In this document: positions 1 through 10,832 of the stretch, piece by piece
Layout: each line of letters begins with the position of its first letter
Position numbering within the stretch: position 1 is the stretch's first letter
DNA from: Chamaea fasciata
Taxonomy: Eukaryota > Chordata > Aves > Passeriformes > Sylviidae
DNA length: 64,000 nucleotides
Reading direction: 5' to 3'
NCBI GenBank assembly: GCA_029207755.1
Contig: JARCOQ010000006.1
Coordinates: 27,362,522-27,426,521 of the forward strand
The notes under the pieces: generated by a model
Database searches by the model: none
Seen by the model: the letters and a program-made list of their open reading frames with translations, nothing else
Told to the model about the DNA's origin: nothing
Translations under genes and position numbers: made by a program

Positions 1-3000
1 CACCCAGAGAGTTCCAAGAACATCCACTGGGTAAAGCAAACAGAGGGTTAGAAAGTGCTGCAGTTTGGTGTGCAAGAAATTAGACTTTATGACCACTACA
101 GAAGTTATGGCTCTGATTAGGAGCAGGCCAGATCAATGAGCTTGATCAAGTTGATCCTGCTATGAGAAAGGTAAATGATCTACTAGTCCTGTGAATAGTT
201 TCATCTTCAAGTAGTTTCTTCCATGTGCAGGACTCCACTAAACTGGACAATGCAGAATGGCCATTTGTCTTCATTTAAACACTCCAGGAGGAGGAAGCTA
301 GAAACTTGTTTAAAGTCAGATCACACTATTTGCAAATGCTCATATATTTGCATCAATGTCATAATATCTGCATTAATTATCCTTGTGCTGAACTCTGTAC
401 TTTATAATTGACCACTTGACTTCTTTGACAACAGCAGCCACCTGTGAAAGCATTTGGAGATGTGTCCACCATTTCTCTTATCAGTATTTTCCCATGACAA
501 ATTAAATTTACTCTCAACATTTTTGTATTTTATTTCTTCTCTTAATGTATTTGACATTAACATTTTTGAGTAACTGACCAGATAAGAACTTATAAAGATT
601 ATAAAGATCTATATAGAATAAAACATATTTTAAGCCACACAACTGTCAACTATGAGCTCATGGCCTAAATACAATATCCATACAAATTATGCAGTTGTAT
701 AGATTCCTGACGCTATGAATTTTTTAAAAATGGATTGGATAACCATCAGAAGTTTATAGTGTTTTAGGAGTGCTTTGCATCACGTTGATGTATTGATTTA
801 AAATATAAATCCACATTAATCTGAAGTAATTGACTATCTACATTAATAATAATGTTCAATTTTCATGAAGGAAGAGAATGGCTCTTGTGCCAAAACAAAT
901 GAAATTTATTACTTGCAACTGCAGAGGTAGAGATGAAAATCATTATTAAAAAGTATAAAGAGGCTTTTGACAGAATATCTGTTAAAGTTGCTCTGGGTAA
1001 CTCTGGAAGAAAAAATCCATTTATTAAAAAATTTACAAGGAAATGAGAACATAAAAGGGCACTTTGATTTGCATCACAACCTAATTTACTTCTAATGTAT
1101 TATCAAGATACTTCTTCTTGATCAATGTAACTCTTTACTATGGGTTCTCCTCTGTATTTTTATAAAACACGCCACAGCTGTCAAAATCCTTAGCTAAAAT
1201 TTCAAAAGCTATCAGCTGTCAGAAGATTAATGGTCATTTGTATGCCTAGAAACTCATAGGATTTAACTATTTTTCCTTTTTTTTTTTCTTTATTCTTATC
1301 TTTATGGTTTTACCTCCACAAAGAACACTACGATATTGAATGGGTTATATTTGAATAACAGAGTGCTGAATCCATCATGCCAGGATTTCACACTGTTAAT
1401 TAAATGTGGCTGCAACTCATCAAAGTGTCATTAGGAGCTCTGCTGAACAAGAACTGAAAGTCTTATTACTTAAGTTGATTTACTTACAGCCCTAATTTTT
1501 AGTTCATAATGTGTAAAATTCAACGTGTAAATTCTCCATAGAAGAATTGGATATTTCATACTTTTGTGTTATGTTTCAAAATACACTTTCAAATTCCATC
1601 CATAAAACAGCATCTGGTTACTCTTCTATGAAGGATGTGTTTATTTTCTTGTGAAAGGAAAATTTTGGATGGGATGTTGGCATGGTGTGGGACCATTTAT
1701 CGCAATGACACTCATGATTACATTTTGAAAATGATAAACCAGAATAAAGTCAATATAAACTTGAAGAATTTGAGCATCGGTTAAATCAAGAATAAACTTT
1801 TACCTTCTTTCTTCCAAGGAAAGAGTACAATACTGCTTTTAAAACCAAGTAATTGCATCATTACCATTAGAGACACCAGCCATATTTGGGGTTTAATGTT
1901 CTTTACCAGAACTGATGAGATCTTGAGTCACTGTCTGTTTGAGCACCCAAATATCCTGGCATTGAAACAAGACTCTTTTAATGGGCTCCCCAAAATATTC
2001 AGGAGAAAAGCAGCTCTGCAAGAACATTTTAACCAACTGATGTCTTCTACTTCATGTATTTTTATGCTTCTATTTTAAAACTGAGTGTCTCAAGCTGTTG
2101 CTTACTGAATAGCGTTTCTGCATGAAACCCTGCTATCTCTGCTGCTTCAAAGAGTTTTCAGGACAACACAGCTAGGTTTACGCTACACTGCACAGAGATC
2201 TAAGTTTATTGGCATAGCTACAAAAACATGGGCATAACTAGCCATAATTAGGAGCCAAATCCTCTATAAATGCCACTGGGGAAAGAGACCTGAGAAAAAA
2301 TCATTAGTAAATCACAAGGGGAAAATGATGATTATTCAGAACTAGTTTTCTGAAGTCAGCTTTGGAAACTGCTCTGTACAGCTACATCACTGTAGAACGT
2401 CATCCATAATTTCTACTTCACACTCTAAAATCTCATCCTAGATGTTAAAAAAGTGGTCTGGAGACTCAAAGCTGTGAAGAATATTTACAGATAATAAAGT
2501 AATTGTTAACAGAGAAAATTGTACCTGGCTGAAACCTCAAAGAGAAACAGCAGATCTTGGAAAGTAAAGCTAATTATAAATTATATTTTTTAATCTATAG
2601 GGATTCTCTGCAACTCTGAGAAATTATTCTTCATGTTGCATTTTCCTTCCCATTATTTCATGACATTGTCAAACAAGGAGCAATGGGAAAGACACTTCCA
2701 GCAAACACTACTTTGTAAGGTGTGCCAGGAACTGAGAGAAAGATCAAATGTACATCTTCTGGAGGGCTTCAACATGCAGACCACAGTGAAGTCCCACCTA
2801 AACGTGACAGCTATTCTACTGTGCCTTTAATGACTACTCTGAAGCCCACCAGAATCAAAGACATTTTTGCTATTGATTTAATGCATTTTGGATCAAGCCT
2901 GAAATAATCATGCTACATGCATATACTAACACCCAATGGTAGATCCAAAGAAGTAGAGGGACACATCACAAATGTGGTTTCTAAAGCTGGTGAATAGGAT

Positions 3001-5250
3001 TTTACCATAGGAGTCTGGCTGAGAAACAATGAAGATTAAAGAGATTTATCCTTTTAGGATCTGCTACTACATCTGTTATAGTTAATATCCTGGGTACAGT
3101 AAAGAAAACTGTATTTGGACATGGGAAAAAAATTGCAAGGGAAAAACAGGGGGGAAAAGGTATGGAAGTAATTAATATTCAGCAGAAGGGACTAAGACAC
3201 TTCCCCAGTGTCTACTTCTCCCTTTGTATACCACTGTGAGCCTGGGTTAGGTGTTGTGTGACTTCCACAATCATCTGTAATTCATCTATTTGGGCAGTTA
3301 CATGTTAATCCCAGTTAAATCTGGATGCAAATTTCTTTGTGGTCATTGTAACAATTAGTTTAGTTTGTTCTGATTTAGAAGACCCTCATTCAGGGGTGGT
3401 ATTATCTGAGGTAGGGATGGCTGGCTGGGATGTTGGGTGAGAGATAAGTTGTTCCTGGGCCATAGTTAGTGTATCCTTGCTGGCTGTGTGAGTTATAGCT
3501 CAACTGTTGCCTTTCAGAGTGTTAGGATTTGGACCTATACTATCACAGCTAAGGTGGATCTGAATTCTGCTACATTGTAACAGAGGGTGGGTTGAATAAA
3601 GAATCAAAAGAATCAAAAGCAGTAGTGAACTAAAAAATTTTATACTTCCTATTAAAACATTACCCATTCAAATCATCATAGCACCTTCCTACCTATACAC
3701 TCAGAGGGGTTGTTTAATGCAGCATTTGAGAATACACTAAAGGATATAGCAGAAGAATATTAATATATCAAACCTCAAAACAGTCTTGTGGAAACTCACA
3801 GTATGATCAAACTGTGAAAATGAAAATTTGATTCAAGGGAGATCAGATCTATGCACCACTTTTGTCTTAGCTCCATCTCCTCCAAGATGCCAGTGATGCC
3901 TCACTCGCCCTCTAGGTAGTTTCAAGAAGAAAAAAGAAAAAAGAAAAAAAAAAAAAGAAAAAAAAAAAAAAAAAAAGAGAGAGAGAGAGAGAATCTGAGA
4001 TGCGACATGAGCTACAGACTCGCAGAGCCAAAATTAGCTTCCTAATGAGGAGTCTGGCACTGAGTATGAGCACTGAAACCTCCAGCCACAGCACTATTAA
4101 CACTAGTGGTGATGAACAGAAGCCTGGGGTTGACAATTCTGCCAGTGTCTGGCCGACTGAGAGGGACAGTGAACTGCAAGCCAATTTGTACAGCAGTCTC
4201 ATATTCAAGGCATGGCCAAATCATCAAAATTGTGGGCAGGAACCTGAGCATCCCTGTGCCTCAGATATCCTCTGGAAAGAAAATCTTCTTCCAGAAGAAG
4301 ACATGTTCCCGATATGCAGATGTCTTGATTTGGAAGTTAGTATCTTGCTCTTTTCCTAAAATAAGACTTTAAAGCTAAGAGATTAAATTTATCCCTAAGC
4401 ACCATACTTATAAAACCTGAAGCTTAGAGTAACTTTACTCTCCCAAATCAGAGATGGAAATTAATCTATACATCTAAAAATCATAACTGTGTAAGAAAGC
4501 ATTATAAATCAAAATCTAGTTTTTTTTCAATCCTTTCCCACTTGTCAACCCAAAATGCTTAGTACCTATAGCAGAGGATGATTCTCCCTGATTTTACATA
4601 ATTTTAACTTGGCTCCATTTTGCTTCACATCATCAAAGCACTATGTAGACTTATGTCACTAAATAATTCTAATATTGCCAATTTTTAAAAAATCCACAGA
4701 TTCCAAATCTTGCCTGCGCTTTAGCACTCAGTTTCATTCCAAGGTAACATTTCTTTCTACTTTGCATTGAGATCACAAGAATGAAAAACTCAATAAGGTA
4801 TTCAGATATACTAAGCTTGAATTTCAGAATTAGAAGAGAATATCCAAACTTTTATAAGCAGCCAGAAACTAGTACAAAGGGCAAAACTCTTAACACAGGC
4901 TATGGATACCAGAATCACAAGAGCACCCAAATCCAGTAACTTCACCCACATACCTGCAGAATGGCAGAAACAACCACCATTTCTGCAAATTCATTTATGT
5001 CTGACATGAAAGACCTCTCACACGTGCAAACATTCTGGAGATGGTGCCCAGGCTGCGCCTGCCCTCTGACGACTCCTCTGGACGCGAGTTCACTTTTTGT
5101 TTTTAGGGAGTGGCAAAAGGTAATTTTCTCCTTAACGCTATTATTAGCCAAAAAGCTATTACTGGATGAACATTGGTGACAGCCATAATGCTATCTAATT
5201 CCTTTATAAATTCTCAGCGCTTTCATCTACTGACAAAAAGAATTGCGTTG
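1..5250. other. Intergenic region upstream of EXOC1L
   Basis: AT-rich with no exon, RNA gene or confident transposon recognised. Contents are short chance ORFs, the purine tract at 3924-3993, an unexplained 119-codon ORF at 4000-4359 and a possible minus-strand splice donor near 4953. In other vertebrates NMU lies on this side. Confidence 0.7.
3924..3993. repeat. Homopurine tract: poly(A) with (GA)n
   Basis: About 70 bases without a pyrimidine, A-rich then GAGAGAGA. Simple repeat, likely length-variable. Confidence 0.95.
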
Positions 5251-5257
5251 ACAGCGC

Positions 5258-5367
5258 TCTCTCTTTTTTTTTTTTTTTGTGGTTTTTTTTGTTGTTTTTT
5301 TTTTTTTTTTTTTTTTTTTGTTGTTTTTTTTTTTTTTGGGTTTTTTTTTGGTTTTTTTTTGGTTGGT
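5258..5367. repeat. T-rich tract with scattered G
   Basis: About 110 bases almost wholly T with single or paired G, ending some 30 bases before the EXOC1L CpG island. Length is likely uncertain in any assembly. Confidence 0.95.
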
Positions 5368-5639
5368 AAATCGCCTCTTGTGTGATTGCTTTGCGTCCTT
5401 GCCCGCTCGTTGTCTCCTCCCTCCGGCCGGGTACAGCTCGGGCGGGGGGCCCGACGGCAGCTCCGAGACTTGGCTCGGACAGGCGGTACCGGGCTCTGCG
5501 CTGGGAGAGCTCCGCTGGCGCACGGAGGGCGGGGAGATCCGCGGCCCGGCCTCTCCCGGCGCCGGCGGCCCAAGTTTTAACGGCGGGTGTCGGGGGGTGG
5601 AGGAGAAGCGGCCGGGAGGGAGCGGGGTCGGTGCCGGCC

Positions 5640-5741
5640 ATGCCTCCCCCGCGCCCCGCGGCCCCGCGCGGCAGGAGCGCGGCCCCCGCCGTGGTGCCCC
5701 GTGGCGGCTGCGGGGCGCGGGGGGACGGTGCCCGGCGCTGA
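5640..5741 (+). other. Candidate upstream ORF of EXOC1L (33 codons)
   Basis: An ATG at 5640 opens a 33-codon frame (MPPPRPAAPRGRS...) ending in TGA 17 bases before the EXOC1L start. The ATG has G at -3 and C at +4, a moderate initiation context. It matters only if transcription starts upstream of 5640. The composition is simply that of the CpG island. Confidence 0.4.
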
Positions 5742-5758
5742 GCGGCTCCGCGGGTGCG

Positions 5759-5879
5759 ATGTCCTCGCTGGTGAAGGAGGAGCTGATGAAGAGGCTGTTC
5801 GGCCCCCGGCGGCGGAGGCTGCACGAGTTCATCGAGGTGGAGGGCGCGGGCGCGCAGCGCTACTACCTGTGCGCCGCAG
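5759..5879 (+). CDS. EXOC1L: EXOC1L coding exon 1
   Basis: It encodes residues 1-40 plus one base and ends at CAG|GTACGG. It is very GC-rich because it lies inside the promoter CpG island, giving an Arg/Ala/Gly-rich segment ([22 protein letters not shown]). YYLCAA aligns with NCFLCAT of EXOC1 at the matching splice junction. Confidence 0.93.
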
Positions 5880-8800
5880 GTACGGGGCAGCCGCCGGCGG
5901 GCCGGGCGCCAGCGGCTCTGCGAGGGGAGGCGGGCGCGGCTGGGAGCGGGGGGATGCGAGGCTGCGGGGCCGGGGCTCAGCGCCCCCAGGCCGGAGCGGG
6001 GCAGCCCCGCGGCACAGCACGGAGCCCGGCTCGCTGCTCCCGCCCCGCCGACAGCCCCCGGAACGGGGTTCTCGCCCATTTCTGGTTCACGCCAGCTCCG
6101 GTTTTCACACCGGGTGAGATACAGGACATCTGCCTCGCAGCTGCGGGCAGTGCTCTGGCAGCGGCAGCGCTGTGAGCGCCCGAGCTGCTCGGAAAAGAGC
6201 AAACCCTTACAGTACTTCTAATCAGGTTTTGCACAGAAAAGGGTCACAATGCAATAACATTGCAGGAAACGTGAGTCAATTTTTTGCACTATCCCTCGTC
6301 TTGGTCTAATGTCCCGTATATTGTTCCTATTACACTTTGAACAACAAACTAGACTTACGGTTTCATTAAATACACACTGGAGTTAGTAATTAGCACAAAC
6401 TTGGAGTAAAACAAGATTGCTTTAAGAAGCCAACTACACTCCCACAGAGAAGGAAATCTTGGCGGACTGAAACCACTGCAGGTAGTTATAACTGACTACT
6501 TTCTAAATTTCTTTTCAAGTGAATCATCTGTTTTATAGAGGTGTCAGAAAAGCTGGTTTGTGGGGGTTCTTTTGTTTGTGTGGGTTTTTTAAATTATTAT
6601 TTCAAACCACTGAAAAATACTTAGAAATGTTATCTGTAAATAGTTAGGTTGAAGTGAATGATTCTTTCAGTCTGTTTCCTCTTCAGGTTTCAAATACATG
6701 TATTAGGTAGAAATAATCTGTGTACTTGAGACATAGATGGGGCTGGCATCCAGTGTTCTATGTTCATTATCTTTCAAAACACCTGAAGTCCTTAGAATAC
6801 ATGAGCTATTTTACTGATTATTAGAAACCCTGAGCCAGCTATGCTCCCTGTACTCATTTTATTTTGGTAGAACAGGCTTTGTATGTTAGAACTGTAAAAA
6901 CAGTTTTAAGGAATTAATTCCTGGATATCACAGGGCTTCTAAACATACAGAAATACCAATCTCATTCATAGTTTATGAAACTATGAGTAGAAGTATGATT
7001 AGTTGCATGTTGGAGGTCTATAAGCAGTTCACTGTTGTGAAACATCCGAAAAGGAGAAGTAACATTATGCGCCTTTAAAATCTTTACTAAAATTTTATTT
7101 TTCAGCAAGGGTAGAACACACCATTAAAGAAAGCCTCTAATCTGATTTACGGATTGGAAGTCTCTACAGAGATAAAGGAAAACTCATGCAGAGTATTAAG
7201 AGTAGGATCTCTTCACTATCCAATATTAAACTCTCTTAATATATTCAGGCACCATTGAGTAAGTGGTGAGTAGAGTGGAAATCTGATTCTGGGAGATGGG
7301 TTGCATCCAGCTGCCAGCAACTACTGTGTTCTGCTGTGATTCTGTAGTAGCAAAACGCATTATCTAAAATCTTATCCTTGCAATGCAACCTCTGTGTGTT
7401 TCGGTTGATTTCAAATTACCATAAGAAAAAAAAAATCAAACTATAGGCAAAACTTCTGAAGTCTATGCCTTTTGAAATGTGTGTTACAACAAAATCCTGG
7501 TGTGGGTAACTGAACTAATCTTCTTTTGTGCCGTATAGCCAATACTATTTCCTTTTCACAGTAGCAAGTCCCAGTTCTTGCATGAAGGTGACAGTATCCT
7601 TTCATGAAACAGTTTATAAACCCTGGAAGAAGGTAGAGCTGAAATGCAACCCCGTTCAGGGGGTTTTACAACCCGGTATTGGTATACCCAAGAAAGAACG
7701 GGGATAACATTTTATTGTCCTACAGACACACTGGAAAAGGTGTTTAATCCATGAAAGGCTTTAAGAAATACTTTGTCATCTATGAAGGTATTGCCATTGC
7801 TGTGCCCTCCTCAAGCAAAGCTTTTAGAGCTTATTCGAATGACATGGTAGATCTGAACTCATGCTCTCTATAAAAAAATTTCTTTGACTCTTTTAACTGA
7901 GTGGAAGATCAAGCAGTTTGTAAAAGGCAGGATTTTTTTTTTTTCTTTAGCTGAAAATAGCACACCCAAGTTTCACCACTGAGTTCATTATGTGTAACAT
8001 CTGTGCTCTGTCCTTATGTCGCACGATTTCTGTTGTCAGAGGGGTAGAGCAGTGCCAGTGTGGAGATCTGGGGGCTCCTAGGACATCCCTTTGTATTTTT
8101 GAGAGAACTTAGGATTTGGGCTTGCTTCCTTTAGTTTTAACTCTGAGGGAGACAACATATCCCCTTGCAAGCTAACAAACCAACAAACAAAATGGGTGAA
8201 ACTGAAAGTATGAAGAGAACTTCCTGATTAATTTGCTAGATTTGCTTGCAAATGAAAACCATTGTAATTTCTCCATGGAAGATTACATGGTGGTGGTCTT
8301 TTGGTTAAAAATGATTGAGTAACTATAATTCCTGGGATCAGGGAAAAAAATTATTTGTATTTCCCAGGCAGGGAAGATATATGCTGAGAGAAATTATGAT
8401 CAATTTATATATTTTCCACTGTTTTTCTTTGCAATGGAAAGAAGGAATATCTCCAACATATATACTTTGTTGTTATTTAATAACCATTTTCTTATAAGCA
8501 GGTGAGAATAAGAGATGTTTTAACAAGAGGAAGGTAAAACTAATGAAGTTTCAAAATGGGATTTCAAAAATTCAGGCAGTATTTAGAAATAAAAGCATTT
8601 TGCTCCTGTGTTCCTAGCCTTGTGCTATGAAGTCAAAATGCTCCTGCCAGATGTAGGTGACTAGTTGACCATAACTTGGGCTACTGGATAGCTTGGGAAT
8701 GTGGCTGCCCTGCAGCCATCAGCAGTTGGATATGCAGGAGATTGTTCAGGCTCTGGTACTTTTCACACCCATAATGGTCTGTTACAGAAATCCAGTCTCC

Positions 8801-10832
8801 TACTCAGCACTCAAGGTAATCAATTAATAATGGTAGTTATTGCAAAGAGCATCTTCATGCTGTTTTAAATCTCGTTTCCTGCCTAAGTTGGAAAATAGTA
8901 ATTTCTATTAATTTAGTTCTGGACAACTGGAAGCTTTAAGAAAGAAATGTCCATGTTAATTTTGTTTACGTACTATATAAAGAAATAAGAGTTTTGCTTT
9001 AAAAAAATAATGGTTTCACAAGAGAACTTCCTTTGCTGAATGGAAAGTATAGCACAAGTCATGTAAATACAGAACCTTGATAGAGGTTTTGCAGTTTTCT
9101 AACTGCAGCACCCCAAAAAGTCTCCTTCTTGAAGTAAGTAGGATAATGCAGAATGAGGATTTCATTGCAGTGCTAGTGAACTCACATGAAAGACTTTTGA
9201 ACAGACAAGACTCTTTCTACACAGGGTGGGTAAGGTAAATCCTAAATCTACTAAAATCTGACAAGGTTCATAGACTGACAACATGGCACTATTCCTACTA
9301 CTTGGGCAAAATAAAACTGTCAAGTCCAGGATAAGCCCATACAGCTCTGCCTGTCATGGTTCAGTTTTTATAACTTTGGGAAGTACTTGCTTGCACATCT
9401 AAACTATTTTTTTTTTCTTGCAGTAACTAAAAGTAAAGAAGTAGAAATATGTATGGTTAAACACTGGCGAGTGGACCGAGAGGAGAAATATGAAATAGTT
9501 GAAAAGTGGTTTTTGAAAGATCTGGAGATGATTGATGGAAAAGAAGCAGATACAGTAAGTGTTACATTATGTATTATGTACATAGAGAATAATTTTCTTT
9601 TTTTGTAATTTGGGATACAAGTATTAAAATGCATTATCTGAAAAATAAAGTTATGTTACCAAGGAATTTTGGGAATTTTGGCTTTTTTGCATGTGAGAGG
9701 CTCCACATCACATTTGCACTGTTGGAGGGGAAGAGAAAAGTGAGATATTTTGTTTGTTAGTTCATTATAATAGTCTTCATCTCTCTGGTTGAGACCTGAG
9801 GCAGAAGTTGGCTGTTTTCTAATATGGTCATTATAACTTGTAATAAAAGTTCTCCATCTGCAGCTTCCGGTGTAAACTGCAGTTAATGCAATAGATTTTA
9901 GAGTGTGTTTGAAAACAAAATTTCATTAAAAATTTTATGGGGATTTTCTTCTGAAGTGTTGTGCTAAAACATTCTTTAGAAATGATTCAGCCTTTCACAA
10001 CTGGGATGATCAAGATCTGTCTCATTTTTGATTAAAGAAAAGCCTAAATGAACCTCAAACTCATGGGGTAATTACCAGTGCTATAAATATTCATAATAGG
10101 TATTCATATCCATGGAATTTAAAAGAATTTATCTGCTGCTAGGATTAATTGTGTTCAAGAGCCAGAAAGCACAAAGAAATACAACTGAGGAAGGAAGGGC
10201 CGTCAATATTCTTCTTCTCCCTCACACATAGACAGTTATAGTCCAAGGCAAGTGCTTTTTGTATACTGTATTTTAGGCAGCATAACAAATTGATTCAGTT
10301 CAAAACAAGACAGTACAATCCCAATAAAGTACAGTGTATTGCTTGAGCAAACTCAGAAAGTTTTACTCAGAAAAAATCCCCAATGACAAAGAACTACAGC
10401 TGCTACTTTTTAAAGTTTTAAAAGACCATTTAAGATGAATAGCAGAAGTATGTGAAGTTCTTTAGAGCCCATCATACAGAGAAAAAGCCCTGCAGAGAAC
10501 AACAGATTGCAATTCTAATACTGTAATGCATGTAGTAATTTTATTCTCTCTCAAATTTTTTTTTTTAGGATAATCCATATTTTGATATGCATTTCCACAA
10601 AGTCTACAATATGGAAGCATATAGTTGTGCATCTAAATATACCTTTGCTCGAACACTAAACAAACTGAATGCGATGTACCTTAAGAAGGACTTCAAGATT
10701 GTGAACTTTGATGACACCTATCTAAATGATGATTCAATCTGGTCATCCAGCAATAGAGATTTCTTAGTAGTTATGAGGGTTTGCTTCTATGCTTCCAACC
10801 TTTTATGTCTCTCCCTCTGCCGTTTCTCTTGA
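5759..10832 (+). CDS. EXOC1L: EXOC1L, exocyst complex component 1-like (complete, 3 coding exons)
   Basis: Coding exons are 5759-5879, 9424-9554 and 10569-10832, which join to 171 codons plus stop. All junctions are GT-AG, with phase 1 after exon 1 and phase 0 after exon 2. The start gives [14 protein letters not shown], the family's expected N-terminus, and human EXOC1L has about the same length (near 172 aa). The product is a lone Sec3-type PH-like domain, homologous to the first ~138 residues of EXOC1, followed by a short Cys-rich hydrophobic tail ([15 protein letters not shown]). It lacks the coiled coil and C-terminal exocyst-assembly region, so it cannot replace EXOC1 in the complex. 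Whether it binds membrane lipid is unknown. It lies directly upstream of EXOC1 on the same strand. Identity is very secure, function is inferred. No polyadenylation signal is obvious near the stop; the first AATAAA is at 11967-11972. Confidence 0.96.
9424..9554 (+). CDS. EXOC1L: EXOC1L coding exon 2
   Basis: The acceptor is TTTTTTTTTCTTGCAG and the donor GTAAGT. The exon encodes the central PH-like strands ([17 protein letters not shown] to MIDGKEADT). DGKEADT aligns with DAKDAVK at the end of the equivalent EXOC1 exon. Confidence 0.94.
10569..10832 (+). CDS. EXOC1L: EXOC1L terminal coding exon 3
   Basis: It begins [13 protein letters not shown], aligned with [13 protein letters not shown] of EXOC1, and reads to TGA at 10830-10832. 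EXOC1 splices out after the equivalent of [15 protein letters not shown]1L instead continues within this exon through [15 protein letters not shown] into a hydrophobic Cys-containing tail. Confidence 0.94.
   Translation, partial: DNPYFDMHFHKVYNMEAYSCASKYTFARTLNKLNAMYLKKDFKIVNFDDTYLNDDSIWSSSNRDFLVVMRVCFYASNLLCLSLCRFS

Larger units (their letters stand above)
5395..6110 (+). promoter_or_regulatory. EXOC1L: CpG island / promoter region of EXOC1L
   Basis: A sharp change from AT-rich DNA to dense CG dinucleotides starts just after a T/G homopolymer-like tract and covers the start codon, exon 1 and the first ~230 bases of intron 1. No TATA box is visible, as expected for a CpG-island promoter. The transcription start cannot be set from sequence alone. 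Confidence 0.75.

Noticed and set aside
5204..6202. 332-codon minus-strand ORF and the 298-codon plus-strand ORF at 5279-6175
   Set aside because: They arise from the stop-poor CpG island joined to a poly(A/T) tract. The composition is Arg/Pro/Ala/Lys low complexity, and the real coding frame here is EXOC1L exon 1.
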